The notes under the pieces were generated by a model. It had not been told where the DNA came from, ran no database searches, and worked only from the letters and a program-made list of their open reading frames with translations. Of a stretch of 64,000 nt of DNA, positions 1-9,079 are shown one piece after another. How positions within the stretch are numbered: position 1 is the first letter of the stretch; each line of letters opens with the position of its first letter. The DNA comes from Burkholderia mayonis. Lineage in GTDB: Bacteria; Pseudomonadota; Gammaproteobacteria; Burkholderiales; Burkholderiaceae. Where the stretch lies: the NCBI RefSeq assembly GCF_001523745.2, contig NZ_CP013386.1, positions 930,001-994,000 of the forward strand. The letters run 5' to 3'. The translations under genes were made by a program, and so were the position numbers.

Positions 1-221
1 ACGCGCGCTACGCGGCATTGCAGGACTTCGCGCCCGTGTTCGGCTTTCGCGAAGGCGAGCCGGTGCAGGGCACCGCGCTGCCCGATCTCGATTTCGTGTC
101 GCTCGCGCATGGGATGGGCTGCGCGGGCGTGCGCGTCGCTGCCGGCGCGCGCCTGCGCGATGCGCTCGAACAGGCGCTCACGTCGCCGACTCCCGTCGTT
201 GTCGACGTCGAGATCGCGTGA
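1..221 (+). CDS. ThDP-dependent decarboxylase, C-terminal end (benzoylformate-decarboxylase-like)
   Basis: Only the last ~73 codons are inside the window; the reading frame is open from the left edge, with codons beginning at base 3, to TGA at 219-221. The visible part reads RYAALQDFAPVFGF and then a DFVSLAHGMGCAGVRV-type block ending VVVDVEIA. That layout is the C-terminal cofactor-binding domain of thiamine-diphosphate enzymes (benzoylformate decarboxylase, acetolactate synthase and relatives). The aldehyde dehydrogenase 83 bp downstream fits a benzoylformate-to-benzaldehyde-to-benzoate path, so an mdlC-like role is inferred. The substrate cannot be read from this fragment, and the catalytic Glu and Mg-ThDP motif are off the edge. 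Confidence 0.75.
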   Translation, partial: ARYAALQDFAPVFGFREGEPVQGTALPDLDFVSLAHGMGCAGVRVAAGARLRDALEQALTSPTPVVVDVEIA

Positions 222-304
222 CGCGCGCGGTCGCGCCGTTGTTGCATCCATCGCATGATCACGCATTGCAAGCGTTAACAAGCAACCCGAAGGAGAACAC
301 CCGC

Positions 305-1756
305 ATGCAGGACATCTCGATGCTGATCGGCGGAGAGCGCCGCTCGGCCACGGGCGGCGCGACGTTCGAGCGCCGCAATCCGCTCGACGGCGAAGTCGCG
401 ACGCGCGCGAGCGCCGCGACCGCCGACGATGCGCGCGCGGCCGTCGACGCCGCGGCGGCCGCCTTCGCGCCGTGGGCCGCGCTCGGCCCGACCGCGCGCC
501 GAGCGCTGCTCCTGAAGGCGGCCGCCGCGCTCGAAGCGAAGCGCGACGCGTTCGTTGCCGCGATGGCGGCCGAGACGGGCGCCTCGGCGATCTGGGCGCA
601 GTTCAACGTGCAGCTCGCCGCGAACGGCCTGATCGAAGCGGCCGCGCTGACGACGCAGATCGGCGGCGAGCTGATTCCGTCCGACGTGCCGGGCTCGCTC
701 GCGATGGGCGTGCGTCAGCCGGCGGGCGTCGTGCTCGGCATCGCGCCGTGGAACGCGCCCGTGATCCTCGGCGTGCGCGCGATCGCGCTGCCGCTCGCGT
801 GCGGCAACACCGTCGTGCTGAAGGGCTCGGAGCTGTGTCCGGCGACGCACGGGCTCATCGTCGATGCGCTGCAGGAAGCAGGGCTGCCGCCCGGCGTCGT
901 GAACTTCGTGACGAACGCGCCCGCCGACGCCGGCGCGATCGTCGACGCGATGATCGCGCACCCGGCCGTGCGCCGCGTGAACTTCACGGGCTCGACGCGC
1001 GTCGGCCGGATCATCGCCGAGCGCTGCGCGCGGCATCTGAAGCCCGCTGTGCTGGAACTCGGCGGCAAGGCGCCGTTCGTCGTGCTCGACGACGCCGATC
1101 TCGACGCGGCCGTCGCGGCGGCCGCGTTCGGCGCGTTCGCGAATTCCGGGCAGATCTGCATGTCGACCGAGCGGATCATCGTCGATGCGCGGATCGCCGA
1201 CGCGTTCGTCGCGAAGCTCGCCGACAAGGCCGCGTCGCTGCCGTTGGGCGATCCGCGCAACGGGCCCGTCGTGCTCGGCTCGGTCATCGACATGCGCACC
1301 GTCGAGCGCTGCAACGCGCTCATCGACGACGCGCTCGCGAAAGGCGCGGTGCTGCTCTGCGGCGGCAAGGCGGCGAGCACGCTGATGCCCGCGACGCTCG
1401 TCGATCGCGTGACGCCCGCGATGCGGATCTACGAAGACGAATCGTTCGGGCCGGTGAAGGGCATCGTGCGCGTCGCGGGCGAAGAGGAAGCGATCGCGTG
1501 CGCGAACGACAACGCGTTCGGGCTGTCGTCGGCGGTGTTCAGCCGCGACGTCGCGCGCGCGATGCGCGTCGCCGCGCGGATCGAATCGGGGATCTGCCAC
1601 GTGAACGGGCCGACCGTCCACGACGAAGCGCAGATGCCGTTCGGCGGCGTGAAGGAGAGCGGCTTCGGCCATTTCGGCGGCCAGGCGGGCATCGCCGAAT
1701 TCACCGATCTGCGCTGGATCACCGTGCAGACGGCGCCGCGCCACTATCCGTTCTGA
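305..1756 (+). CDS. NAD(P)-dependent aldehyde dehydrogenase (vanillin/benzaldehyde/salicylaldehyde type)
   Basis: This 483-residue protein of the aldehyde dehydrogenase superfamily oxidises an aldehyde to the acid with NAD(P). The general-base Glu lies in ELGGKAP (about residue 251) and the nucleophilic Cys in SGQICMSTER (about residue 285). The FTGSTRVGR nucleotide-binding stretch and the C-terminal PFGGVKESGFG are present. The start at 305 is chosen because AAGGAG at 290-295 sits 9 bases upstream and MLIGGERR is the usual family N-terminus; the frame is open further upstream but without support. It follows the ThDP decarboxylase and is followed after 3 bases by a ketopantoate-reductase-like gene, so the three are probably one operon. 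An aromatic aldehyde substrate is inferred from family resemblance and the downstream aromatic-acid importer. Confidence 0.9.
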   Translation: MQDISMLIGGERRSATGGATFERRNPLDGEVATRASAATADDARAAVDAAAAAFAPWAALGPTARRALLLKAAAALEAKRDAFVAAMAAETGASAIWAQFNVQLAANGLIEAAALTTQIGGELIPSDVPGSLAMGVRQPAGVVLGIAPWNAPVILGVRAIALPLACGNTVVLKGSELCPATHGLIVDALQEAGLPPGVVNFVTNAPADAGAIVDAMIAHPAVRRVNFTGSTRVGRIIAERCARHLKPAVLELGGKAPFVVLDDADLDAAVAAAAFGAFANSGQICMSTERIIVDARIADAFVAKLADKAASLPLGDPRNGPVVLGSVIDMRTVERCNALIDDALAKGAVLLCGGKAASTLMPATLVDRVTPAMRIYEDESFGPVKGIVRVAGEEEAIACANDNAFGLSSAVFSRDVARAMRVAARIESGICHVNGPTVHDEAQMPFGGVKESGFGHFGGQAGIAEFTDLRWITVQTAPRHYPF

Positions 1757-1759
1757 ACG

Positions 1760-2701
1760 ATGACGACGATGAAGATTGCGATTCTCGGCGCGGGCGCGAT
1801 GGGCTCGCTGTTCGGCGGCCTGCTCGCGGAAGAGGGGCGCGACGTGACGCTCGTCGACGTGAACGCCGCGCACGTCGACGCGATCGCGCGCGACGGGCTG
1901 CGGCTCGACACCGATCGCGGCGACCGGCGCGTCGCGCGGCTGCGCGCGCTGCGGCCGGACGACGTGCTGGCGGGTGCCGACGCGCCGCCCGACTTGCTGA
2001 TCGTATTCACGAAGACGCTGCACACGCGCGCGGCGCTCGACGGCGTGCGCGCGCTGCTCGGCCCGCAGACGTTCGTGCTGACGCTGCAGAACGGGCTCGG
2101 CAACGTCGAGACGCTCGGCGAGTTCGTGCCGCTCGAGCGGATTCTCGTCGGCGTGACGACGTGGCCCGCCGATCTCGCCGGGCCCGCGCACGTGCGCTCG
2201 CACGGCGCCGGCTGGACCCGGCTGATGAGCGCGGACGGCGCGATGCGTCCGATCGTGCAGGCGAGCGCCGATGCGTTCGAGCGTGCCGGGCTGAACTGCG
2301 CGGTGGACGCCGGCGTGTGGGCGACGATCTGGGAAAAGGTTGGATTCAACGCGGCGCTCAACACGCTGTGCGCGGTCACGCGCTGCACGGTCGACGAACT
2401 CGGCGCGCGCGAAGACGGGCCGGCACTCGCGCTCGCGATCGTCGCGGAGGTGGCGGCGGTCGCCCGTGCGAAGGGCATCGGCGTCGACGAACGCAAGATG
2501 CGCGACAACGTGCTGCACGCGATCCGAGCGCACCCCGGACATCGGCCGTCGATGCTGCAGGACGTGCTCGCGGGGCGGCGCACCGAGATCGAGGCGATCA
2601 ACGGCGCGGTGGTCGCGGCTGCGCGCGGGGTCGGCGTCGCGACGCCGCATGCGGAGACGCTGCTGCAGCTTGTCAGGCTGATCGACGCGCGCGTCGGATG
2701 A
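1760..2701 (+). CDS. 2-dehydropantoate 2-reductase family protein (first copy)
   Basis: The 313-residue protein has a Rossmann N-terminus (IAILGAGAMGSLFGG) and the ApbA/PanE C-terminal helical domain with KVGFNAALNTLCAVT. The conserved catalytic Lys lies in that second block. PanE enzymes reduce ketopantoate with NADPH in pantothenate synthesis. However, this gene starts 3 bases after an aldehyde dehydrogenase, and a second panE-like gene is present at 45233-46279. One of the two is therefore probably a specialised 2-keto-acid reductase; the operon context points to this copy. An in-frame ATG at 1769 is an alternative start. Confidence 0.85.
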   Translation: MTTMKIAILGAGAMGSLFGGLLAEEGRDVTLVDVNAAHVDAIARDGLRLDTDRGDRRVARLRALRPDDVLAGADAPPDLLIVFTKTLHTRAALDGVRALLGPQTFVLTLQNGLGNVETLGEFVPLERILVGVTTWPADLAGPAHVRSHGAGWTRLMSADGAMRPIVQASADAFERAGLNCAVDAGVWATIWEKVGFNAALNTLCAVTRCTVDELGAREDGPALALAIVAEVAAVARAKGIGVDERKMRDNVLHAIRAHPGHRPSMLQDVLAGRRTEIEAINGAVVAAARGVGVATPHAETLLQLVRLIDARVG

Positions 2702-3137
2702 CGCGGGCGCAGACGCAGACTCGGGCAGGCGTTCGGCCGGCCGTTCGCGCAGCCGCCGTTCCGATCGATGCATCGGCATCGGCATCGACAGCGCATGCAT
2801 CGTCCGCCGTCGAGCCGACGTCGTCCGCATTCGTCAGGAGGATCGATGTGCACGCCGGCATACGACGTCCGCCGCGCGAGCGCATGCCAGCGGCGCTAGG
2901 GGTTTCCAATAATTCAACTAATCGAAATTAGTTTTACTATTCGTAAATTCGTAGCCTTGCGCCAGATCAATGTTTCGTCGTGCGGACGCCGCCAGCCGGC
3001 GCTGCGCGGCGGCTGCGCGAGGCCGATGAAGCCCTAGCGCCGCAGGGTTTGCCCGCGACATCGCAAACGGTTCCGAAGAAAGCCGGGCGGGGCGGGTCAG
3101 CGCGACGCGCCGATCCAGAGGACATTCAGGAGACGAC
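2702..3137. other. Intergenic region without a recognisable gene
   Basis: This ~436-base gap lies between the panE-like gene and the small ORF ahead of the MFS gene. The first 200 bases are G+C-rich with a CATCGGCATCGGCATCG stretch. An AT-rich island at 2905-2955 contains a perfect inverted repeat (separate entry). It is probably the promoter region of the transporter; no tRNA or convincing protein-coding frame was seen. Confidence 0.5.
2916..2933. promoter_or_regulatory. Candidate operator: AACTAAT-CGAA-ATTAGTT inverted repeat
   Basis: A perfect 7-bp inverted repeat with a 4-base spacer lies in an AT-rich island inside very G+C-rich DNA, about 220 bases upstream of the small ORF and MFS gene. 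Its size and symmetry fit a dimeric regulator site (MarR, TetR or GntR class). No regulator gene lies between the flanking genes, so the cognate protein is unknown. This is inference from sequence symmetry only. Confidence 0.4.
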
Positions 3138-3224
3138 ATGCAGCACACCCCGACCCCGTGTTTCGCCGCGGCGCGCCGCCGCGTTCTTTGTTGTTCGACC
3201 GCCGCGCGCCGGAGGCTCGCATGA
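3138..3224 (+). CDS. Small 28-residue ORF overlapping the MFS start (candidate leader peptide)
   Basis: An ATG at 3138 follows CAGGAGACGAC, a good ribosome-binding site (AGGAG, spacing 6). It opens a frame of 28 codons whose TGA at 3222-3224 overlaps the ATG of the MFS gene at 3221 (ATGA). The peptide contains ARRRVLCCSTAARRR, with three Cys in all and seven Arg. A short, Arg/Cys-rich ORF ending exactly on the next start codon suggests translational coupling or an attenuating leader. The G+C-rich codons alone do not prove translation. The function is unknown. Confidence 0.45.
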   Translation: MQHTPTPCFAAARRRVLCCSTAARRRLA

Positions 3225-4615
3225 GCGCCCGTCACGGCAGCGCGCCGCTTGCGGTCGACATCGGCGCGACGCTCGACCACGGACCGTTCACCGCGATGCA
3301 GCGCATCGCCGTGCTGCTCGCCGCGTTCGCGATCGTGCTCGACGGCTTCGACAGCCAGCTGATCGGCTTCGCGATTCCCGTGTTGATCAAGGAGTGGGGA
3401 ATCACGCGCGGCGCGTTTGCGCCCGCCGTCGCGGCGGGCCTGTTCGGGATGGGTGTCGGCAGCGCGTGCGCGGGCCTCTTCGCGGACCGCTTCGGCCGGC
3501 GCTGGGCGATCATCGGCAGCGTGTTCGTATTCGGCGCGGCCACGTGCGCGATCGGCTTCGCGCCGAACATCGCGACGATCGCCGCGCTGCGCTTCGTCGC
3601 CGGGCTCGGAATCGGCGGCGCGCTGCCGACCGCGACGACGATGACGGCCGAATACACGCCCGCGCGCCGCCGCACGATGATGGTGACGGCGACGATCGTC
3701 TGCGTGCCGCTCGGCGGGATGCTCGCGGGGCTGTTCGCGCACGAGGTGCTGCCTGCGTACGGCTGGCGCGGCCTCTTCTGGATCGGCGGCGCGCTGCCGC
3801 TCGCGCTCGGTTTGCTGCTCGTGCGCGCGCTGCCCGAATCGCCGCGCTATCTCGCGCGCAATCCGGCGCGCTGGCGCGAGCTCGGCGCGCTGCTCGTGCG
3901 GATGGGGCGGCCCGTCGCCGACGGCACCGCGTTCACCGATCTCGCCGAAGCGCGCGCGCACGAAGGCCAGCAGCGCGGCATGCGCGTGCTGTTCTCGGCC
4001 GGCTACGCGCGCGACACGATCGCACTGTGGTGCGCGTTCTGCATGTGCCTGCTCGCCGTCTACAGCGCATTCAGCTGGCTGCCGACGATGCTGACTTCAC
4101 AGGGCTTGAGCGTGTCGGTCGCGGGTTCGGGACTCACCGCGTACAACCTGGGCGGCGTGCTGGGCGCGCTCGGCTGTGCATTCGCGATCGGACGTTTCGG
4201 GTCGCGCTGGCCGCTCGCGTTCTGTTGCGCGGGCGGCGCGGCGAGCGCCGCGTGGCTGCTCGGCGTCGATGCGGCGAGCCACACCGGCTGGCTGATCCTC
4301 GGCCTCGGCGCGCACGGCTTCTTCGTCAACGCGGTGCAATCGACGATGTACGCGCTCTGCACGTTCATCTACCCGACGCCCGTGCGCGCGACGGGCACCG
4401 CGGGCGCCGTCGCGTTCGGCCGCACCGGCGCGATTCTGAGTGCGTTCGCGGGCGCGTACGTGATCTCGGCGGGCGGCGCGAACGCGTATCTGACGATGCT
4501 CGCCGCCGCGATGACGGTCGTGCTCGTCGCGCTGCTCGCGCTGCGCCGGCACATCCCGCGGCTGCGCCGCGGCGGTCTGCCGGCGAGCGACGAGCTCGCG
4601 CACACGGCGCCCTGA
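3221..4615 (+). CDS. MFS transporter, aromatic acid:H+ symporter (AAHS) family
   Basis: This 464-residue polytopic membrane protein carries about twelve hydrophobic segments. The first is followed by the AAHS signature LDGFDSQLIGFAIP, whose Asp is important for transport in PcaK-type carriers. The loop 2-3 motif GLFADRFGRRWAI and the LPESPRYLARNPARW stretch before the central loop are also typical. The predicted role is proton-coupled uptake of an aromatic acid across the inner membrane. This fits the upstream ThDP decarboxylase and aldehyde dehydrogenase. The start at 3221 has GGAGG 10 bases upstream and overlaps the stop of a tiny ORF. The substrate is not determined. Confidence 0.88.
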   Translation: MSARHGSAPLAVDIGATLDHGPFTAMQRIAVLLAAFAIVLDGFDSQLIGFAIPVLIKEWGITRGAFAPAVAAGLFGMGVGSACAGLFADRFGRRWAIIGSVFVFGAATCAIGFAPNIATIAALRFVAGLGIGGALPTATTMTAEYTPARRRTMMVTATIVCVPLGGMLAGLFAHEVLPAYGWRGLFWIGGALPLALGLLLVRALPESPRYLARNPARWRELGALLVRMGRPVADGTAFTDLAEARAHEGQQRGMRVLFSAGYARDTIALWCAFCMCLLAVYSAFSWLPTMLTSQGLSVSVAGSGLTAYNLGGVLGALGCAFAIGRFGSRWPLAFCCAGGAASAAWLLGVDAASHTGWLILGLGAHGFFVNAVQSTMYALCTFIYPTPVRATGTAGAVAFGRTGAILSAFAGAYVISAGGANAYLTMLAAAMTVVLVALLALRRHIPRLRRGGLPASDELAHTAP

Positions 4616-4648
4616 CGCGCGGCCGTCCGCATGGACGGACGGCGCGTG

Positions 4649-5584
4649 CTACAGCGTCGTCCGCACGTGCCAGAGCTCGGGAAACAGCACGACGTCGAGC
4701 ATCTTGCGCAGATACGGCGCGCCGCTCGTGCCGCCCGTGCCCTGCTTGAAGCCGATGATCCGCTCGACCGTCGTCACGTGGCGGAAGCGCCACTGGCGGA
4801 ACGCGTCTTCGAGATCGACGAGCTCTTCGGCCATTTCGTACAGCTCCCAGTGCGCGTTCGGCTCGCGGTAGACCGCGAGCCACGCGGCCTCGACCGTCGG
4901 ATCGTGGCGCGTCGGCTGCGACCAGTCCGCATCGAGCCGCTCGGGCGCGATCGGAAAGCCGCGGCGCGCGAGCAGGCGAATCACTTCGTCGTACAGCGAC
5001 GGCGCCCGCAGCGACGCCTCGAGATGCGCGTAGATTTCCGGCCGGTGCGCGTGCGGACGCAGCATCTGCTCGTTCTTGTTGCCGAGGATGAACTCGAGCT
5101 CGCGATACTGATAAGACTGGAATCCCGACGACGCGCCGAGATACGGCCGCATCGCCGAATACTCGGACGGCGTCATCGTCGCGAGCACGTTCCACGCCTG
5201 CACGAGTTGCTCGAGCACGCGCGACACGCGTGCGAGCATCTTGAACGCGGGCGGCAGCGCGTCGTCGCGGATCGACGCGAGCGCCGCGCGCAGCTCGAAG
5301 AGGGCGAGCTTCATCCACAGCTCGCTCGTCTGATGCTGGATGATGAACAGCATCTCGTTGTGGTCCGGCGAGCGCGGATGCTGCGCGTCGAGCACCGTCG
5401 ACAGCGACAGGTAGTCGCCGTAGCTCATCGATTGCGAGAAGTCGAGCTGCGCGTGGTGCCAGCCGGCCGGCGCGTCTTCGCCTTCGGCGACGGGCACGTG
5501 CGGCGCTTCGTGCGCATGGGCGCCGGCGAACGGGCAGCCGGGCGCGTTACCGTCGCCGGGCGGTTGCATGTGACCTGAATTCAC
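4649..5584 (-). CDS. kynA: Tryptophan 2,3-dioxygenase
   Basis: The 311-residue cytoplasmic haem enzyme opens the indole ring of L-tryptophan to N-formylkynurenine, the first step of the kynurenine pathway. It shows the family core [14 protein letters not shown], then [19 protein letters not shown] (substrate and haem pocket) and [19 protein letters not shown] near the C-terminus. The His-rich N-terminal extension of about 40 residues is typical of Burkholderia and Ralstonia members. It is the last gene of the minus-strand order kynB-kynU-kynA, 78 bases after kynU, and is presumably transcribed with them from the promoter shared with kynR. Confidence 0.96.
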   Translation of the reverse strand: MNSGHMQPPGDGNAPGCPFAGAHAHEAPHVPVAEGEDAPAGWHHAQLDFSQSMSYGDYLSLSTVLDAQHPRSPDHNEMLFIIQHQTSELWMKLALFELRAALASIRDDALPPAFKMLARVSRVLEQLVQAWNVLATMTPSEYSAMRPYLGASSGFQSYQYRELEFILGNKNEQMLRPHAHRPEIYAHLEASLRAPSLYDEVIRLLARRGFPIAPERLDADWSQPTRHDPTVEAAWLAVYREPNAHWELYEMAEELVDLEDAFRQWRFRHVTTVERIIGFKQGTGGTSGAPYLRKMLDVVLFPELWHVRTTL

Positions 5585-5662
5585 GGTTGTCTCCCTTGAG
5601 AATGCATTGCGGGGTGAGCGACGAGTCGCGGCGTGGCGCGGACGGCGCGCGACCGGGCCGGC

Positions 5663-6913
5663 TCAGGTCACCTCGGCGCGCGTCGCGAATTCGGGCGCGC
5701 GCCATGCGTCGGTTTCGAGGATGTCGCGCAGCGTCTCCACCGCGTCCCACGCGTCGACGAAGCGCGTGTAGAGCGGCGTGAAGCCGAAGCGCAGGATGTG
5801 CGGCTCGCGGTAGTCGCCGATCACGCCGCGCGCGATCAACGCCTGCATCACTTCGTAGCCGTGCGGATGCTCGAAGCTTGCCTGCGAGCCGCGCTGATGA
5901 TGCGCGCGCGGCGTGACGAGCTTGAGCGGCTGGCCCGCGCAGCGCGATTCGACGAGCGCGATGAACGCGTCGGTCAGCGCGAGCGACTTGCGGCGGATCG
6001 CATGCATGTCGGTCTGCGCGAACACGTCGAGCCCGCATTCGACCATCGACATCGACACGATCGGCTGCGTGCCGCACAGAAAGCGCGCGATGCCCGGATC
6101 GGGCTCGAACGTCGGCTGCATCGCGAACGGCGCGCGATGGCCCCACCAGCCGGAGAGCGGCTGCTCGAACGCATGCTGATGGCGCTTCGGCACCCAGACG
6201 AACGCGGGCGAGCCGGGGCCGCCGTTCAGATACTTGTACGTGCAGCCGACCGCGCCATCCGCGAGCGCGCCGTTCAGGTCGACGGGCACGGCGCCCGCCG
6301 AATGCGCGAGATCCCACAGCATCAGTGCGCCCGCCTGGCGGACCGTTTGCGTGACGGACGGCATGTCGTGCATGTAGCCCGTCCGGTAGTTCACGTGCGT
6401 GATCATCGCGACGGCGGTTTCGTCGTCGAGCGCGTCGGGCAGGTCGGCGGGATCGTCGACGAGGCGCAGCGCGTAGTCGCCGCCGAGTTGCGCGATCAGG
6501 CCCTGCGCGATGTACAGGTCGGTCGGAAAGTTCGAGCGCTCCGACACGATCACGCGACGCTTCGGCGCGTGCCGCGCCTGGTGGCGCAGCATCGCGGACA
6601 GCAGCTTGAAGAGGTTGATCGAGATCGTGTCGGTGATCGCGATTTCGCCCGCCGCCGCGCCGACGAGCGGCGCGAGCCGGTCGCCGAGGCGGCGCGGCAG
6701 CGCGAACCAGCCGGCCGTGTTCCAGCTGCGGATGAGGCCTGCGCCCCATTCGGCGCCGATCACCTGCTGCGCGCGGGCGGCCGCGGCGCGCGGCTGCGCG
6801 CCGAGCGAATTGCCGTCGAGATAGATCACGCCGTCGGGCAGCGCGAACTGGTCGCGCAGCGACGCGAGCGGGTCGTCGCGGTCGAGCGCGAGCGCTTCTT
6901 CACGTGTTTTCAT
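5663..6913 (-). CDS. kynU: Kynureninase
   Basis: This 416-residue PLP enzyme of the aspartate-aminotransferase fold cleaves kynurenine to anthranilate and alanine. The PLP-binding Lys is expected in [12 protein letters not shown] (about residue 227). [13 protein letters not shown] at the N-terminus and the [11 protein letters not shown] and [16 protein letters not shown] blocks are family hallmarks. Its length is normal. It lies 34 bases after kynB and 78 bases before kynA, so the three enzymes convert tryptophan to anthranilate from one transcript. In Burkholderia the pathway can also feed quinolone-type signals; that link is general knowledge and is not visible here. Confidence 0.96.
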   Translation of the reverse strand: MKTREEALALDRDDPLASLRDQFALPDGVIYLDGNSLGAQPRAAAARAQQVIGAEWGAGLIRSWNTAGWFALPRRLGDRLAPLVGAAAGEIAITDTISINLFKLLSAMLRHQARHAPKRRVIVSERSNFPTDLYIAQGLIAQLGGDYALRLVDDPADLPDALDDETAVAMITHVNYRTGYMHDMPSVTQTVRQAGALMLWDLAHSAGAVPVDLNGALADGAVGCTYKYLNGGPGSPAFVWVPKRHQHAFEQPLSGWWGHRAPFAMQPTFEPDPGIARFLCGTQPIVSMSMVECGLDVFAQTDMHAIRRKSLALTDAFIALVESRCAGQPLKLVTPRAHHQRGSQASFEHPHGYEVMQALIARGVIGDYREPHILRFGFTPLYTRFVDAWDAVETLRDILETDAWRAPEFATRAEVT

Positions 6914-6947
6914 GATGTCGAACCTGGTTGGGAAAGGGGGCGCGGTC

Positions 6948-7589
6948 TCAACGCGGCGCGCCGGGCAGCGGGCGCAGCACCGCGCGCACGGGGCTCGCGT
7001 CGAGCGTCGCGAACTTGAGCGGCAGCGCGATCAATTCGTAGTCGCCCGCCGCGATGTCGTCGAGCACGAGTCCTTCGAGAATCGCCATCCGGTGCGCGCG
7101 AATGCGCCGGTGCGCGTCCATCGTCTTCGATTCCTGCGGGTCGAGCGACGGCGTGTCGATGCCGACGAGGCGCACACCGTGTGCGGCGAGCAGATCGATC
7201 GTGTCCGGCGCGACCGCGCAGAACGCGCTGTCCCACGCGCGCTGCGGCGCTTGCCGGTACGTGCGCAGCAGCACGCGCGGCGGCGCGTCGGCGAGCGCAG
7301 CGCGCACGTCGTCGGGCGCGACGACGGGGCCGGCGTCGATGCAATGGATCACGCGGCATCGCCCGAGATACACGTCGAGCGGCACCGCGCCGATCGGCGC
7401 GCCGTGCTCGTCGTAATGGAGCGGCGCGTCCGCGTGCGCGCCCGTGTGCGGCGACAGCGTGATGCGCGCGACGTTGACGGGCGAGCCCGCCTCCATCCGC
7501 CACACGCGCTCGACGCCGACGGGCGTGTCGCCCGGCCAGACGGGCGTTTCGGGGTCGATTGACGGGGAGATGTCCCAGATCGTGTCCAT
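6948..7589 (-). CDS. kynB: Kynurenine formamidase (arylformamidase)
   Basis: This 213-residue metal-dependent hydrolase of the cyclase family removes the formyl group from N-formylkynurenine. The zinc motif [13 protein letters not shown] is intact. The N-terminus [20 protein letters not shown] and the [16 protein letters not shown] block match bacterial KynB. The ATG at 7589 is preferred to an upstream start that would extend 42 residues into the promoter region. It is the first gene of the kynBUA operon and is divergent from kynR. Confidence 0.95.
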   Translation of the reverse strand: MDTIWDISPSIDPETPVWPGDTPVGVERVWRMEAGSPVNVARITLSPHTGAHADAPLHYDEHGAPIGAVPLDVYLGRCRVIHCIDAGPVVAPDDVRAALADAPPRVLLRTYRQAPQRAWDSAFCAVAPDTIDLLAAHGVRLVGIDTPSLDPQESKTMDAHRRIRAHRMAILEGLVLDDIAAGDYELIALPLKFATLDASPVRAVLRPLPGAPR

Positions 7590-7717
7590 GCGATATCGAA
7601 GAACGTTGGATGCTTCGGATGATAGGCAAACACGCGAGGCAGGTGCTTGCGAAATAAGCATGGACAATCCACTAATATGGCAGATAATTCGAAACAGATC
7701 TAAAACGGAGACCAAAA
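7590..7717. promoter_or_regulatory. Divergent kynB/kynR promoter and presumed KynR operator region
   Basis: This 128-base intergenic spacer separates the minus-strand kyn operon from plus-strand kynR. It contains an AT-rich segment (7640-7715) with TAATAT at 7673-7678. By analogy with other proteobacteria, KynR, an Lrp/AsnC regulator, would bind here and respond to kynurenine. No single operator repeat can be assigned confidently by eye. Confidence 0.5.
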
Positions 7718-8218
7718 ATGCATGCGATCACGCTGGACGCAACCGATTGCCGTATTCTCGCGGTCCTGCAGCAGGAAGGCCGGATCAGCAACCTCGACCT
7801 GGCGGAGCGCATTTCGCTGTCGCCTTCCGCCTGCCTGCGGCGGATGCGGCTCCTCGAAGAGCAGGGGGTGATCGAACGCTATCGCGCGTGCCTGAGCCGC
7901 GAGAAGCTCGGGTTCGAGCTGGAGGCGTTCGTGCAGGTGTCGATGCGCAACGACCAGACGCAATGGCACGAGCGTTTCGCGGAAGCGGTGCGCGAATGGC
8001 CGGAGGTGGTCGGCGCATTCGTCGTGACGGGCGAGACGCACTATCTGCTGCGCGTGCTCGCACACAACCTGAGGCACTACTCCGATTTCGTGCTGAATCA
8101 GTTGTACAAGGCGCCCGGCGTGCTCGACATCCGCTCGAACATCGTGCTGCAGACGCTGAAGGACGAAGCGGGGCCGCCCGTCGCGCTCGCGCGCACGGGC
8201 GCCGTCAAAGTCGTGTGA
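7718..8218 (+). CDS. kynR: Lrp/AsnC-family regulator of the kynurenine operon
   Basis: The 166-residue protein has an N-terminal Lrp-type helix-turn-helix ([19 protein letters not shown], then [19 protein letters not shown]). A RAM ligand-binding domain follows, including [18 protein letters not shown]. It is divergent from kynB, 128 bases away, the arrangement known for KynR activators. The likely ligand is kynurenine (inferred from family and position). The 3' end overlaps the convergent flavin reductase gene by 14 bases. Confidence 0.9.
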   Translation: MHAITLDATDCRILAVLQQEGRISNLDLAERISLSPSACLRRMRLLEEQGVIERYRACLSREKLGFELEAFVQVSMRNDQTQWHERFAEAVREWPEVVGAFVVTGETHYLLRVLAHNLRHYSDFVLNQLYKAPGVLDIRSNIVLQTLKDEAGPPVALARTGAVKVV

Positions 8219-8720
8219 GACGGTGGAAGCCGCCGCTCTGGAACACGAGCGGCGCGAGCGACGCGGCGTCGGGGTGCACGCCGCAGCGTTCGACCTCGCC
8301 GACGAAGATCACGTGGTCGCCTTCGTCGTAGCGGCTGCGGTTGTGGCATTCGAACCACGCGAGCGCGCCGTCGAGCACCGGCATGCCGGTGTCGCCCTCT
8401 GCGTGCGACACGCCTTCGAAGCGGTTGCCCTTCAGCGTCGCGAAGCGCATGCACAGATCGTGCTGCGACGCGGCGAGCACGTTGACGACATAATGGCTGT
8501 TCGTGCGGAACACCGGCATCGACGCCGACTTGTGCGCGAGGCTCCACAGCACGAGCGGCGGATCGAGCGACACCGAGTTGAACGAACTCGCGGTGATGCC
8601 GATCAACTGACCGGACGGCGCGCGCGTCGTGACGACGGTCACGCCGGTTGCGAACTGGCTGAGCGCCTGGCGGAATGCGCCGGCATCGAAATTCGGGGGG
8701 CTGGCCTGTTCTTTTTTCAT
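8205..8720 (-). CDS. Flavin reductase-like FMN-binding protein
   Basis: This 171-residue flavin-reductase-like protein has a split-barrel fold. FRQALSQFATGVTVVTT, then IGITASSFNSVSLDPPLVLWSL and NSHYVVNVLA are the classic FMN-binding blocks. Such proteins reduce FMN or FAD with NAD(P)H for a two-component monooxygenase, or act as small flavoproteins. No monooxygenase partner is adjacent. It converges on kynR with a 14-base overlap, so the two transcripts may interfere. Confidence 0.88.
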   Translation of the reverse strand: MKKEQASPPNFDAGAFRQALSQFATGVTVVTTRAPSGQLIGITASSFNSVSLDPPLVLWSLAHKSASMPVFRTNSHYVVNVLAASQHDLCMRFATLKGNRFEGVSHAEGDTGMPVLDGALAWFECHNRSRYDEGDHVIFVGEVERCGVHPDAASLAPLVFQSGGFHRLTRL

Positions 8721-9079
8721 CGCGTGACGGCCTCGAGCGACGAAAGCGCGCTGCGGCGAGCGGAACGGGCGGCGGCGCCGCGTGCGGAATGGCGGGAAGT
8801 GAGCAGGACGGTCATCGGAAAATTCGTCTGGTTGGGGACGATTTTAGCGGAATCGCGCGGAGCTGCGACGGGCCGCCGTGCCCGGCGAGTGGCCGACGCC
8901 ACATTTTTCGCGGAATGCGTCGCGTGTTTTGGCGCGTGCGGACGCAGGTGCTGCGATGGCGACGCGATCTGCCGGCGGGGCGCGCATGCGCGTCGAGCCG
9001 CCGGAAAAGCATGGCGCGCGGCGGACACGTGCTGCACGCGGCGCGTGCAACGGACATAACGAACGAAAGGGAAACCGGT
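8721..9079. other. Intergenic region, no gene seen
   Basis: This ~360-base gap lies between divergent genes (flavin reductase on minus, msrA on plus). It must carry both promoters. Small frames are open on both strands, as expected at this G+C content, but none has a recognisable product. A weak GAAAGGGA ribosome-binding site lies just before msrA at 9064-9071. Confidence 0.4.

Noticed and set aside
275..2830. Very long minus-strand open frames across the first catabolic genes
   Set aside because: Arg/Ala/Asp-rich shadow translations of plus-strand genes caused by high G+C at third codon positions; no family motifs.
8721..9079. N-terminal extension of msrA to 8675
   Set aside because: Extension is Arg-rich read-through; the GCFWC motif is correctly placed from the ATG at 9080.
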